Numbered from the stretch's first letter, positions 26,001-33,586 are shown. The stretch: 64,000 bases of DNA from Prosapia bicincta (GCA_036971475.1 JBAIZL010000001.1:278711925-278775924), one strand, 5' to 3'. A program made the numbers and translations. Notes: a model not told the origin generated them from the sequence alone.

Positions 26001-27601
26001 CTTTTAAGAAAGTTTTTTTCAACAAATTCTAACTCCATTCTGTAATTAGTTAAAAAGTTATGAAATGGAACATTATTCCATTCATTCCTTATTTATTCAT
26101 TCATATTATTTCTTTATTTAACACATTGCTGATTTAATCACATGCGCGCAGCAGACACAAAGCGGGTATGAATTAATTCCTTTTATCAATTGAGTTGTAT
26201 TTTGCTACAAAAATATTGGTAATTATAAAGCACTATACATTATATTTTTTATTATTTTATATGGCAGCAATTCTGTATTGGTTATTTTGTATGTTAGGTA
26301 GTTTATTGTTTGATAATTAATTGATTGTTATGTATAATCATATTTAAGAAAAACAAATTAAAAGTTACTTAGGCTTTAAAGTTTGCTCTAGATTCTAGGC
26401 CCCCACTATTTTTGTTCATTTTGTATCTATACAAGAATATACTAATTATAAAAAATATTTACATGTATTTACACAACAAACATCAGCTACTGACCAACTG
26501 AGTGAAAGCTATACTGAGCTTCTCACTCCAGTTGAAATAAAAACTGCTGAAGAGTTCTATCACGTTGAGCTATCTGACATAAGGTCAATGGCTCATAAGT
26601 ATCTTTCTTTATTTATGCTAAAAGTCTTGAGTCGATAAATATCCCTTAGAAAGCATAGACGTCTAGTCTTGTAAGTGACAAATCAGAAAATTAACTCTCT
26701 TGAAGCAAAGAAATCAATCAAACAATGAAGGCATCCATAGCTCGGCTAGTCTTTATACCCGCTACTAATAAAGTGTTGTGGCTAGCAGACCTAGTTTGTA
26801 AACCGCAATTGGTTAATAACCCTAGTCACCACTTCATTTAATATATCTATTTATACTTCAGTGTTCAAACTTGAATATCTCATAGTTAAAATTATATCAT
26901 CAGTAATATCACTAGAATCTTATATTTTCTAGGGCTTTCTTTTGTTTGGGGTGGGTCACGACCCGGAGGATCAGGGGATGGAACCCTCCTGGGGAAATTT
27001 TGTACATTTTTATCTCTAGAAATCGTATTTTATGCTATTTTAGCACTTATAATTACACAATTGTCGGGTTTGTCGGGAAACTGTTTCACTAAAAACCTAG
27101 CGCTGTTTTATAGGGTAACATTTTTCTCCTAACATTAAAATTAATTGATTTGGAGGGGGCAAGTGCACCTGTGCTCGCTCTGGCTACGCCCCTGGGGGGC
27201 AGGCATATAATAAATAGGCATTGTATTTTGTTTACTTCAGAAGTATTATTTATAGTGTATTCTATTAAAATCTGAAATTTAAGATTAACCTTCCTAATTA
27301 AATTTTTATAATATTTTCACCTATTGTTTTTTTCTCCTTAAAAATCGTTAAATTAAATTATCAAGATGCGATTTTTCAGGTTGATTTGGATAATGCAAAG
27401 TTAATAATGGACGACAGCTTCTCAGTAAGTGTAAATAAACCTACAAGCAGAGTTGTACTCGAACCATCACATCCTGTTTCATGTTGGAATGAATCCATCT
27501 ACACAATGTGTATAGCGCCTGTACTTGTTTGTACAAACACTGCTCAGACAGCTGGAGGAGGCGATAACATCTCCGCAGCAGCACTAGCTGTACAACTGTG
27601 A
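1693..27601 (+). CDS. ADPGK: ADP-dependent glucokinase, eight coding exons (join)
   Basis: Join 1693-2021, 10602-10792, 14663-14762, 17136-17272, 20822-20985, 22423-22529, 24339-24516, 27380-27601: 1,428 nt, 475 residues (human enzyme about 497). The family phosphorylates glucose using ADP and yields AMP; the animal enzyme is ER-associated. Seen: hydrophobic N-terminal segment (about residues 5-24); HGAAAER near 105-111; GGNA at 137-140; SGLQMM in exon 4; HFEMAS near 276-281; NEQE at 305-308 (the NxxE metal-site motif of ADP-dependent kinases); RVHVHTLAY in exon 7; GGGD at 461-464, the GxGD motif with the catalytic Asp. Intron phases in order are 2,1,2,1,0,2,0. No frameshift or internal stop is found. 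Introns are 1.6 to 8.6 kb and are filled with mobile elements. The C-terminus is slightly shorter than in human. Confidence 0.95.
2253..2367. repeat. Perfect 37-bp inverted repeat (hairpin)
   Basis: Left arm 2253-2289 and right arm 2331-2367 are exact reverse complements, separated by 41 bp. The arms carry a GC-rich core (GGCGGCCCCACTCC) in AT-rich surroundings. This suggests a small MITE or fold-back element. It lies about 230 bp inside intron 1. Confidence 0.85.
2508..3290. mobile_element. Fold-back element with ~47-bp internal modules
   Basis: The outer arms (about 2508-2660 and 3120-3290) are diverged reverse complements sharing TGTAGAAC, CGGAAAGTTACTTTTT-like and TGTTAGGTTGTA-like blocks. 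An extra direct copy of the left arm lies at 2370-2465. Inside, a module of about 47 bp containing AAGTATCCAGTCAGGATA and TTTGGTTGTAATTTTAT occurs in direct copies at about 2745-2930 and inverted copies at about 2955-3110. No coding capacity is seen. Confidence 0.7.
3338..4045. mobile_element. Fold-back element, second type, sharing the 47-bp module
   Basis: Left arm about 3338-3545 and right arm about 3840-4045 are diverged reverse complements (GGTAATTGTGAGAAT near 3350 against ATTCTCACAATTACC near 4030; GTGATACAGTGACATCAC at 3524 against GTGACATCGCTGTATCA near 3845). The middle carries the same GATA-TTTGGTT module as 2508-3290. A related copy lies at 22780-23300 in intron 6. Confidence 0.7.
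5064..5268. mobile_element. Long hairpin / fold-back MITE (205 bp)
   Basis: Outer arms 5064-5091 and 5241-5268 are exact reverse complements. Inner arms 5104-5157 and 5171-5224 (54 bp) match with one mismatch and contain GAGGACGGCCGTTTC. The whole unit is a near-continuous palindrome with a short loop. A diverged half copy with GAGGACAGCCATTTCAG lies at 5504-5560. Confidence 0.85.
5504..5560 (+). repeat. Partial copy of the 5064-5268 hairpin arm
   Basis: GAGGACAGCCATTTCAGCGG and the following GATGTGT parallel the 5104-5130 arm. No opposing arm is seen, so this is a half element or a diverged remnant. Confidence 0.5.
6379..6421 (+). repeat. 3'-end fragment of repeat family A
   Basis: GGATAGTCATAAACTAAG and AAAGTGATTAA match the right end of the repeat at 911-1026. 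The hammerhead-like left end is absent. Confidence 0.5.
6627..8850 (+). mobile_element. Decayed non-LTR retrotransposon: RT palm to RNase H, interrupted by a hAT
   Basis: Broken reading frames spell LINE ORF2 landmarks. FIKHMGDAGKESLVKLINL (6727-6800) resembles the segment before the RT fingers. AVLSPTLFNLTIDDI near 7158-7205 (after frame changes) is the RT motif around PQGxxLSP-LF. LSQAICQ (about 8023-8045) resembles the segment after the YADD region. DIIQHNALxFITGG near 8233-8275 is the typical LINE C-terminal stretch, and the YTDS / FGIGVKIFNSQ region near 8625-8690 resembles the start of an RNase H domain. The hAT at 7282-8016 splits it. Many stops and frameshifts mean it is dead. Jockey or I-group is likely; the clade is not settled. 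Confidence 0.65.
7282..8016. mobile_element. Non-autonomous hAT element, 735 bp
   Basis: Termini TAGTGATGGTCGATA and TATCGACCATCCCTA are inverted repeats (one mismatch). The element is flanked by a perfect 8-bp duplication ATCTCAAG (7274-7281 and 8017-8024), the target size of hAT transposons. The interior contains diverged repeats of TTGGTTGATTTGTCACTGTC and no transposase. The 70-codon frame at 7586-7798 lies in these repeats and is not a gene. Confidence 0.9.
9344..9861 (+). mobile_element. Degenerate GIY-YIG domain remnant (Penelope-like)
   Basis: One frame gives CSLCPSFYTGQTGRLF (about 9589-9636), resembling the cysteine-containing lead-in and YxGxTxR core of a GIY-YIG nuclease. The next frame gives YKNLQALQRKTFK and continues to about 9859, as expected after a frameshift. 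GIY-YIG nucleases fused to reverse transcriptase are the hallmark of Penelope-like elements; no RT part is recognised here, so the assignment rests on this short domain. Confidence 0.45.
10602..10792 (+). CDS. ADPGK: ADPGK coding exon 2 (residues 110-173)
   Basis: Acceptor TTTTTTTTCAG|GAG at 10601. The first G completes the split codon GA-G (E110). The exon reads RYISNSTLFDEL, then HYSLGGNAPTMALRL; the GGN is the sugar-binding motif of the family. The donor is AAAG|GTATTG at 10793; read-through hits a stop after a few codons. Confidence 0.93.
10903..11065. mobile_element. Small terminal-inverted-repeat element (163 bp)
   Basis: The ends AGTAATTATTGCATA and TATGCAATAATTACT are exact inverted repeats, continuing as a diverged match (ACTACGTGAA against TTCACTTAGG). 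TTTTGACTGGAGGGT is repeated directly inside. MITE-like; superfamily unknown. Confidence 0.6.
12450..12960 (+). mobile_element. Decayed Helitron Pif1-type helicase fragment
   Basis: Across broken frames the sequence spells KGVYDRLMQLINDRVAGN, FFLDVPGGTGKAFLI (the Walker A motif GGTGK), LPDGRIAHSVLQL, DECVTTNKK (Walker B-like) and RDFRQALPVISRLTP. This is the order of motifs in the RepHel helicase of Helitrons. Stops and frameshifts make it non-functional. The C-terminal part of such a helicase is found separately at 51538-51945. Confidence 0.75.
14663..14762 (+). CDS. ADPGK: ADPGK coding exon 3 (residues 174-206), with tandem acceptors
   Basis: Encodes VVGAESKRDDIHLVLEYKAG, DTWGPYTAPRAN; human has a closely similar HLILEY...W...APHANRF. 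Three AG dinucleotides lie 3 bp apart (14661-62, 14664-65, 14667-68), so the exon could start at 14663, 14666 or 14669 and stay in frame, losing at most two valines. I use the first, behind a GACTAAC-type branch site. The donor is AG|GTATGC at 14763. Confidence 0.88.
14821..15459. mobile_element. Tigger/pogo-type MITE, 639 bp
   Basis: The ends CAGTAGAGTCTCG and CGAGACTCTGCTG are inverted repeats flanked by TA (14819-20 and 15460-61), the target site of the Tc1/mariner/pogo group. The terminal text (TCCGAGTCCCGATATTTCGA) is typical of Tigger/Jerky-like elements and matches the 5' end of the transposase-bearing copy at 36274. No transposase is found inside. Confidence 0.85.
16189..16231 (+). 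ncRNA. Hammerhead-ribozyme-like motif, family B (best copy)
   Basis: ACCT (16189-16192), CTGAAGA (16193-16199), extra T, hairpin GATTAC/GTAGTC (16201-16206 with 16210-16215, loop TTT), GAAA (16216-16219), self-complementary ATGTACAT (16219-16226), A227, AGGT (16228-16231) pairing perfectly with ACCT. All hammerhead parts are in order: stem I, core, stem II, GAAA, palindromic stem III and H17. The one extra base between core and stem II departs from the canonical fold. A diverged copy is at 43265-43307. Confidence 0.5.
17136..17272 (+). CDS. ADPGK: ADPGK coding exon 4 (residues 207-252)
   Basis: Acceptor TTTATAG|GTTC at 17135. AG from exon 3 plus G makes R207. Encodes FIVHNDDNNPLVSSLEAF and DLIVVSGLQMMDKYPF, matching the family's V(L)SGLHMM strand and loop. 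The donor is CCAG|GTAAGA at 17273. Confidence 0.93.
17310..17979 (+). mobile_element. Mariner-family element, 5' part with broken transposase
   Basis: Starts 37 bp after exon 4, behind TA, with the terminal repeat GAGGGCTATTCAGAAAGTAA. Frames spell RQVCEVYGNNVINESSVK, VHDEARSGRPSIVTDELV, RFTITKLSLCFPQVSRTLLF and, near the break, VTGDEAWV: the helix-turn-helix DNA-binding half and the first catalytic Asp segment (TGDE) of a mariner transposase. Frameshifts are present. The element stops where repeat family A begins at about 17980, so the catalytic remainder is missing. Confidence 0.85.
17980..18095 (-). repeat. Repeat family A, inverted copy
   Basis: Reverse complement of the unit at 911-1026, joined directly to the truncated mariner. 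On the minus strand: AGACA, CTGATGA, damaged hairpin, AACGTT, C, then TGTCT. Here stem I (AGACA/TGTCT, 18086-18090 with 18048-18052) is perfect while GAAA is replaced by CACA. It therefore complements the other copy, which has intact core and stem II but a stem I mismatch. Confidence 0.6.
18325..20135 (-). mobile_element. LINE ORF2 3' part: RNase H domain and C-terminal zinc-knuckle-like tail
   Basis: On the minus strand, KTDGSFTETPEGN near 19880 resembles the RNase H start (YTDGS), WICSDTQADLKGI near 19600 its second motif, and WIPGHPSRIGNETANSLAKN near 19480 the fourth. A longer open frame (18333-18833, 166 codons) encodes KWTEEWSRCLVG, RTGHILTKAYLYRFNLA and SPDCALCQSGEDLEHILIKC, the CxxC...H...C tail typical of Jockey/I-group LINEs. 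The 3' end at about 18325 has GTAA repeats instead of poly(A). The RNase H part has stops; the element is dead. Confidence 0.75.
20144..20641. mobile_element. Non-autonomous hAT element, 498 bp
   Basis: The termini CAGTGGCTCTTTATC and GGGTGGGAACCGCTG are diverged inverted repeats of the CAGNGGTTCCCA type seen in hAT elements. Flanks ATCTCGGA (20136-20143) and ATCTGGAA (20642-20649) look like an aged 8-bp target duplication with two differences. No transposase. It borders the LINE fragment and ends 180 bp before exon 5. Confidence 0.7.
20822..20985 (+). CDS. ADPGK: ADPGK coding exon 5 (residues 253-307)
   Basis: Acceptor TCTGTGTCAG|GTGAA at 20821. G+GT makes G253. Encodes EREKRLIHIREQM, IHFEMASFSETLLL and ADSLGMNEQ. 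The NxxE metal-binding motif (NEQE) is split between this exon and exon 6, as the intron falls after Q307. The donor is CAG|GTTGGG at 20986. Confidence 0.93.
20986..22422 (+). other. ADPGK: ADPGK intron 5
   Basis: AT-rich; contains the 18-bp tandem repeat at 21386-21548. No transposon recognised. Open frames at 21385-21612 and 21713-21901 have no family resemblance. Confidence 0.8.
21386..21548 (+). repeat. 18-bp tandem repeat, about nine units
   Basis: Units of the form TTAAATATACATTTGTTG with substitutions. It yields an open frame of LLNIHLLLN repeats by arithmetic (18 is divisible by 3), not because it is a gene. Confidence 0.85.
22423..22529 (+). CDS. ADPGK: ADPGK coding exon 6 (residues 308-342)
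   Basis: Acceptor TTTGTCGCAG|GAG at 22422. Encodes ELANLVSVYQYGNV, SLVTNSNPRV and ATVLDQMRQLM. E308 completes NxxE. The donor is ATGAG|GTAAAT at 22530. The exon is too short and too interrupted by intron stops to show as a long open frame on its own. Confidence 0.92.
22780..23300. mobile_element. Fold-back element related to 3338-4045
   Basis: The left part (AGTAAGTTGTGCATCATCCA, GTGATACAGTGAC) matches 3505-3545. The middle has three copies of the module with CAGTCAGGATAGATTTGG, two in one orientation and one inverted, about the centre near 23115. Same family, other locus, so this is a mobile repeat. Confidence 0.7.
23420..23923 (+). mobile_element. Penelope-like element 3' end: end of RT and GIY-YIG nuclease
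   Basis: Frames give NIIYQIAIENGYKKKTVDKL and WTSFTLFGNEVKNITKLF, which resemble the end of the Penelope RT region. They continue to DIKDRYKEHFNAYKKPEIYM (after frameshifts) and the open frame SNFASHCINNNHLF ... EINKGLRMNIYEALEIHKYN, the second half of the GIY-YIG domain with its conserved H and E region. A stop lies at 23921. About 90 bp later comes a hammerhead-like motif (24008-24052). Frameshifts make it inactive. Confidence 0.7.
24008..24052 (+). ncRNA. Hammerhead-ribozyme-like motif, family C, behind the Penelope frame
   Basis: ATTC (24008-24011), CTGATGA (24012-24018), extra T, hairpin GTTG/CAAC (24020-24023 with 24035-24038), GAAA (24039-24042), self-complementary AAGCTT (24042-24047), T48, then GAAT (24049-24052) pairing perfectly with ATTC. 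Penelope-like elements are known to carry type I hammerheads near their ends, so position and layout support each other. Related copies: 36077-36119, 38700-38750 and inverted arms. Confidence 0.55.
24189..24307. repeat. Perfect 52-bp inverted repeat just upstream of exon 7
   Basis: 24189-24240 and 24256-24307 are exact reverse complements with a 15-nt AT-only loop. TA runs lie on both outer sides (about 24130-24151 and 24305-24326). The right arm ends 31 bp before exon 7. No coding. A young palindromic insertion is likely because the arms have not diverged. Confidence 0.95.
24339..24516 (+). CDS. ADPGK: ADPGK coding exon 7 (residues 343-402)
   Basis: Acceptor TTTATTTCAG|GTTAA at 24338. AG+G makes R343. 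Encodes LIYESNKNIQNSRKL, TRVHVHTLAYQAIM and DTTSAWKHSDIAAAKASLTA; the human enzyme has a similar TRIHFHTLVYH. The donor is CTCAG|GTATGT at 24517. Confidence 0.93.
26570..26790 (+). mobile_element. Tigger-type MITE internal fragment
   Basis: Collinear with 15085-15300 inside the Tigger MITE of intron 3 (CATAAGTATCTTTCTTTATT; AAGCAAAGAAATCAATCAAA; CTAGTCTTTATACCC). Terminal repeats are missing, so it is a fragment. Confidence 0.65.
26935..27205 (-). repeat. Dispersed element fragment shared with the Helitron at 57182
   Basis: On the minus strand it reads CAGGGGCGTAGCCAGAG, then TGCACTTGCCCCCTCC, AATTAATTTTAATG and TATAAAACAGCGCTAGG. The same order occurs at 57310-57405 and 57590-57680. GGGGCGTAGCCAG starts are common in hAT-like ends, but no target duplication is evident. 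Confidence 0.5.
27380..27601 (+). CDS. ADPGK: ADPGK coding exon 8 (residues 403-475, stop)
   Basis: Acceptor ATTTTTCAG|GTTGA at 27379, phase 0. Encodes VDLDNAKLIMDD, KPTSRVVLEPSHPVSCW, CIAPVLVCTNTAQTAGGGDN and ISAAALAVQL, stop TGA. GGGD (461-464) is the GxGD catalytic motif. Human has PVLVCKDPIRTVGLGDAIS at the same place, then a slightly longer tail. Confidence 0.95.
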   Translation, partial: VDLDNAKLIMDDSFSVSVNKPTSRVVLEPSHPVSCWNESIYTMCIAPVLVCTNTAQTAGGGDNISAAALAVQL

Positions 27602-28264
27602 CATAAACACTTCAGATAGCAAAGTGTAGAGAATAATATCCTAACAAAAGATTTATTTCCCCTATTTAAATTGTAAAATTACTAGGTTTAGTATTTAACA
27701 TATCTTTTGCTACCTGAAGACGTTATTATCCTTAAAACTCTGTCTTAGTTTAAATACTATATTAAACTCAAACAGGATAATACTCGCATTAGCATTACTA
27801 AATGCCTTTACAATATAAAAGGGACAGCTTTGTTTTAATAACTCTTGCTTCTTATTTTTTAACTATTTTTCAAGTGATTTTATTACCTCTTTATATTATT
27901 TTTTTTTAGTGACTTATGTAAGTGCATCCTAATACTCAACATCTATGTAATTTAAGGACTTTGCAGAAATATACTAATATACTTTGCTATCAAAGTAAAA
28001 GAAACTTATAGTCATTTAGTATTAGTCACTGAATAATAATGATATTTTCTATAAAGAGGATTTTTTGGAACAAAAAACATGAAAATTAATAGTAAAAAAT
28101 ATGAAAAGTATGCTCTTTAGAATAACAAATAATCCAGTAATAAAATTATTAAAAACAATGCTATGTTAAAATGTAGCCTTCATTTTCATTTATGTAATCT
28201 GGATACCACCCTTCACTATCCAGTTTAGATTTATGTGTGAAAATGAATTCATTAATTTAAAATA
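27602..28264 (+). other. ADPGK: ADPGK 3' UTR and downstream DNA with candidate poly(A) signals
   Basis: ATTAAA at 27761-27766, followed about 60 bp later by a T/G-rich stretch, and AATAAA at 28139-28144 are candidate signals. Both hexamers are common by chance at this base composition, so the 3' end is not fixed. No other gene is seen. Confidence 0.35.
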
Positions 28265-28388
28265 TGGTAGAACCTCTCTAATTTATCACATTCAAGATCA
28301 AGGGATGACGAATTTGAGAAAAAGACAAATCATGGAAGTTGTGAAATTTAATTATGGGTAAACATAGTGTAACATAAAAAGGTATGTA

Positions 28389-30292
28389 CAGTGCGTGAGG
28401 TTTAACGGTGTCCCTCGTTTTGTTCTAGCATTTAACTACTAGCCTAACTGAAAACATAGTACAATACATATTTCGTCTCTTTCTTTGCAAAACCAGAGCA
28501 ACATATTTAAAGATCATGTCAGCATCAAACTATTATTAACATATTTATTAAATTTCTTCTATTAGCTCACACTCTCCTGATATATATATCTTAAACAAAT
28601 TTTCAATCGTTAATAAAATACGTTTTTATTCATCCAATCAAGTTATAATACATTTATTTTAACATGTAGTAGATGGCAATTGATGTTAATAAAGTTTTTT
28701 CAATTATTTATTCAATATATATCTTATAAAAATTTGGGGGGCCTATTGGGATACAATATCATAAATAGTACTCTAAGGTTAAAAATGAATATAAAAATTA
28801 AAAAACAAACTGGAACTAAGCAATGATAATTTTTTTTGTTAATCTCAGAAGGTATTTACTTAAAATTTTTTTTTATATCACTTGTTTTATAACATGCACT
28901 TGTGTTAGAAGTAACACATAATATGGCTTACCTAATTCTTGTATAAATCTCACGCTTCACTTGTGTTCATGAACACTTCAAACAGTTCCCGAAATCTCAA
29001 ATTAGTATTAGCCTTACTATTCTATTATAAATAAAACAATGAATACAAGTTTAAATTTTCTGAATCACTTTCACTAGTTTCCTCCCCTTCACTATCTTCG
29101 CTGACGTTGGTGATAAACTGATCCAGTACTTCATCCACGATGTGTTCCCGTTCAATATACTCGTTTTTGATTTCTTCAACTTTTTTTGGACTCTAGGTGT
29201 TTCCGTCGATATCTGAGATTGGTTCTTTTGTAAGTTTTATAACATCTTCCATTTTAAAAGTAACAATTTTCTGTGCTTCATAGCCTTTTACTTGAGCCCA
29301 TGTTAATTCTATGGGATTCATGTCAGGATGATAGGGTGGTAATCTAACTGTCAGGATGATAGGGTGGTAATCTAACGCTGACAGGTCCACTATTTTTCAA
29401 CAATTCATAAAATTTATAAGATGGTTTATTAACTTTAATAAGCCGGTACAATTCGGGTTTCAGCAAAGCTTTGGTAAACTGAATTTTTCTTTCATTTAAC
29501 CATCGAGTCATTTTACATTTTTTTTGAAGAAGAGACAGGAGCCTTGTTCAATTCAATATTATGGTACGGCGCGTTATCGAAAACTATCACAGAATTTGGT
29601 GGAAGATTCGGTAGCGTCTGTTCTTTATCCCTTTTAAGAAAATTCTTGGAATTCATCTGATCGTGATAATCACCAGTTGAAGTTTCTACTTTCGACATCA
29701 AAAACCCGTTTGGGTAGCCAGCGTGGACTATTATTAATCTTTGTCCTTTAGACATTAGAGTTCTGAATCCTTCCTTGAGAGTCGTCAGTCCATGTTTTTC
29801 CTACTACGTGAGATGAAAGGATGTACAATTCATTAAGGTAAACAATTACTCTCTTTTCTTGCACCACACGCTTGAGAAGTGTGTTTATCACATTGTTGTA
29901 ACGACATTGAAAATGTTTTATGTTCAGAAAAATACTTTGATTAACTAATCATAAAATCCTTAAAATTTGAAATAATTACACATGCTTGACTGTAAAGTGT
30001 TTTTTGGAACTTAGTTTTAATTGTTCTATTTTCCAATTTGTAAACAAAATCAAGTCATTTTTATGTACTTTACTATACAAACCATGTGGAACAGTGGTCC
30101 TACACTAACAAGAACTTTAATACAACTAGCTGTAAAATTTAATACAAACAATCTGGTTTACCATGAATCATACTCTATACACTTTAAACATGACACTTAT
30201 GTTTTCTGAAGTGTTGTGTTTTGACTCCGCATTGCAGACCAGTCCACCCTAACGATCTCAAGGTCAGAGACACCGTTAAACCTCACGCACTG
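28389..30292 (-). mobile_element. IS630/Tc1-mariner-like transposon, 1,904 bp, nested
   Basis: CAGTGCGTGAGGTTTAACGG at 28389 and its exact reverse complement ending at 30292 form perfect 24-bp ends flanked by TA on both sides. On the minus strand 29513-29755 encodes LIIVHAGYPNGFLMSK, TGDYHDQMNSKNF and LPPNSVIVFDNAPYHN (the second catalytic Asp, as DNAPYH), and 29193-29390 encodes RLPPYHPDMNPIELTWAQVK (PYHPDxNPIE, ending in the third acidic residue). This is a DDE_3-type transposase broken by stops; a 20-bp direct repeat at 29329-29370 disturbs the frame. A tRNA-like repeat (28540-28925) has inserted in it. Confidence 0.85.
28540..28925 (+). repeat. Dispersed repeat family R, copy 1
   Basis: Shares TTCTTCTATTAGCTCACACT, TTATTCATCCAATCAAG, GGCAATTGATGTTAA and AGGTATTTACTTAAAAT with the longer copy at 52870-53410. 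The tRNA-like middle is mostly deleted. Confidence 0.65.
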
Positions 30293-30935
30293 TAATGTAA
30301 TTACTATTGTACTTATGTGTATTGTTATATAAGTACTTATTATGTATTATTTATGTTGACTGAAAAACTCAACAACACTATTACACAAAACTAAAAAAAG
30401 ACTAGCATCTCCAGTATAGTTTGTAAATACAAACTATACAGTTTGAGTTTAATACAGTACGTTACTATATTTTTATAATAGACACAAAAAACATATTACA
30501 ATACTTTTTAAGAACAATAACACTAGAAGGAAAAAATATGGTGTATTAAATCTATTTACGTTTCATTTTTTAAAAAAGTCTGTCACTTTGTTTTGTAATG
30601 AAAAAGTCTTTTCTGGTGGCCCCTTTACTATGTGATAGTGCAAACGATGTTTGTTAATAGTGTGAGAGGGTGACGAATTAGGGAGGTTCTACTGTAGCTA
30701 TATTATATAAATCCTCTATGATAATAATAACTTACTTTAGTCCAGGACTGTAAATTAATAGTGTGGAATGGAAAGGATTAAAGTAAGTTTTTGTGTTGTA
30801 TTAAGACTGAAAAATTAATCTATTATGACTTGGGTTTTTAGTATTTTCCAATAAGATGACTGTATTTGTGTTTTACAAAGTATCTCACAGATAATTTATT
30901 TGCAAGGGCAAAATTAATGTTTTAGGAATAATTTA

Positions 30936-31586
30936 AAGTTATTCAGAAAGTAAGGTCCAATTCGCTGTAGTAATTGAATGTTGCACAAACATTGAATCAT
31001 GCATGCATAAAGATATCTGGCTTTCCGAGCACATTGAACAGTACCATTTTCATTGGTATTGTTTCATTGTGCTGTTTACATTGTCAGTTCAAAATGTTTA
31101 AAACAATTGATCAGCCTATCAGCAGAAATTCATCAAAATATAGTTCAAATATATGGCACCAATGCAATGAGTGAAAGTGAAGTCCGTAAGTAGGTGTGAG
31201 CTGTCAGGAACAGGTGGGGAAATCTTTATCAGGCCAACCAACAGTAATCACAGATTTTATCAATGCTGTGGATAGAAAGCTCATGAAAATTGGTGTTTCG
31301 CATACTCCACTTTAACATATGAAATTTCAATTGTGAGTAGAACAAATTTGTTTGAAAATTAGCAATTTCGCATATTGAGTAACATTGGGTCCCCACATGT
31401 TATCTTCAAATTCAAATGACTTCAGTGAATTTGACATATACAAAATTATAGGTTGTTTTAAGCGATGTTTAGTAAAAATGTATATAGAAAAAATATACGG
31501 AATTAATTAAAAAATAGTTTTTCAAAAAATCTGTGATTGTTATTTTTTGTAAGAAATTGGACCTTATGTTTTGAATATCACTGATA
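30936..31586 (+). mobile_element. Mariner-family remnant, about 650 bp
   Basis: The ends AGTTATTCAGAAAGTAAGGT (30938) and ACCTTATGTTTTGAATATCA (31561) are diverged inverted repeats. Frames give MFKTIDQPIS, AEIHQNIVQIYGTNAMSESE and VRK, the N-terminal helix-turn-helix of a mariner transposase. The catalytic half is deleted and the frames are broken. Confidence 0.7.
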
Positions 31587-31589
31587 GTA

Positions 31590-33580
31590 TTAATATAATA
31601 ATACGAGGGGATGATATCCCTAATAAATCCTCTTAATAATATTAAAACTGTTGAGTATTTTAGTGATTATACAGAATAATATTTTATTATAATTTGATTC
31701 TTAATTGTGCAACTGTTTTTTTTGTGTTAATTTTTTACTTATACTATAGTTTAAGTTTATTTATAGATTACCAAAATGTAAGTACTTTCATGTGCTTATT
31801 TAAAAATCATAGTTGTTAGACTATAGTTTATATATTGTTTGAAAATGAAAGCAATACACCTCTTAAAGTTCTCTCTCACACACACAAACACACACAGATA
31901 TATTTTTCAGATGTGGGCTTTCTTAAAGCAAAAAATTAAGGAATTCTAATTTCTCTTTTAACTTTAGCGATGATAGTTTCAGCAGCCTTATCCGTGAAAA
32001 TTCAGTATTTTCTTGCATTCTTTCAAACAATTAACAATATTTTCATTATAATCTATTGCTGATTTTAAATCATATAATTTTATACAGTGTTAACATAAAA
32101 AAAATTTTTAGCACCAGTGCAAATAAATCAATTTTAGGGATGAACTGTTGCCAAATCTCTCGTCATTCTAAAGATGCATCCATCCATCAAATTTTAAAAG
32201 CTTATAAAATAATTTTGCATGATTTTTATTTCATAAACATTTAATTTTATAATATAAAACACATACTTGATTATGTTTTATATCAAGACTAATTATAACT
32301 GAAAACCATAGAGTTTAATAGATTTTACACTGAACAGCTAAATATATTGCTAAAGTACTCCGGCTGGAATAGAGATTCTTAGTCATCGAGATAGTGTTTA
32401 TATTTACGGGCCTATTTCAAAGATTAAACAATAACTGTAAATGATATCTAGTTTATGTAAATGTCTATAATTGTATGACTCGGAAAGGTATCAAACAACA
32501 AACAAAAATTAGTTTTTCGTTAGCCACTGTTTAGTTCTGTTTCCATTTTTTCTGCTGGATTTGAAATTTTCTGATAGAAGGAGGTTTTGCTCAAAACTTT
32601 CCAGGCCTTCAACTATGGTTTGATACATCTCTAACACTTTACTGTTAATTTTTTTACTTTTATCCCTTTGTACATAATTTCATTATGTCTTATTAAAGAG
32701 CTACGCTACTTTAGACTTGGGCAGATGCAAAGACAAGGGGTTAAAGTGTTAGGTGTTACAGTAAAAAAAAATATACATATACTTGTTTTAAAACCTTTTA
32801 TCAGCTAAAAATTACTTTATGTTATCCATTTTTGTACCAAATTTCATATTAATTTCAAATTTTCAAGAGAAAATTCAAATATTATAACCTCAAGATGTTT
32901 TCTTATAAATTTAATTCATAGAAATTTGAGAGCTATTGATAAATATGCTTTTACAACAGTATCGATATTAGTCTAATAGTTGTATCATATTTGAGAAATG
33001 AAACTTACTAATATATCCTAAAGGGTTAGCTGCAGGGTTTAATTGTTGAACAGGGATGAAATTTTTAATGGACGTTCAAAGAAGTCTCAGAGTCATTATT
33101 TCTTTGTAAATTTGAGGCAGCTAGAGCCATAGTGGGCCATCCCTGCAATGGTCTAGTGTTAGAATACGATCGCTAAATATTGGAAAAATATATTAGATTA
33201 AACCAATTTTTCTTTTCTACCCGGGTCTGGGCCTCCAGGATCCGCCCAGCCCTTGTTGCAACCAAACTCTAGCAAGCTGCTTCAGCCTCATGCACATACG
33301 GTTAGTACTGCGAGGGGTACAACAAGTTTTAGTACTGCTACCTATCAAAAAATATCATAACTGCAATTAGACAACTCTGGCAGTGAAAAGTATATGTTGC
33401 CAAACCCATTTCTGCTGTTATCTTAATTTCTAAAATAACGAGGGTTGTCTCTTGCTCTAACAGCCTCAATCGTAGTTTGTAAAAATTAAATATAAAGTTT
33501 GCATTGCAAACATATAACCCAATATTCTAAATAAATATCAACCTGAACATGTACTTAAATTTAAACCTAGTTTAATACTC
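31590..33580. other. AT-rich intergenic DNA, nothing recognised
   Basis: A short AC run lies at about 31877-31897. The 62-codon frame at 32056-32244 has no family resemblance. 33215-33260 is unusually GC-rich (CCCGGGTCTGGGCC) but forms no recognised feature. Confidence 0.5.
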
Positions 33581-33586
33581 TTTATA

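Larger units (their letters stand above)
24517..27379 (+). other. ADPGK: ADPGK intron 7
   Basis: 24517-26560 is AT-rich with no recognised element; the 104-codon frame at 25676-25990 has no family resemblance. 26570-26790 and 26935-27205 are transposon fragments listed separately. Confidence 0.8.
28265..30694. mobile_element. Tigger/pogo-type element (outer), split by a mariner-type transposon
   Basis: The outer ends GTAGAACCTCTCTAATTTAT (5') and ATTAGGGAGGTTCTACTG (3') are inverted repeats of the CAGTAGAACCTC type. TA follows the 3' end. The host element has only about 0.5 kb of its own sequence, as 28389-30292 is another transposon. No transposase is recognised in the outer part. Confidence 0.7.
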
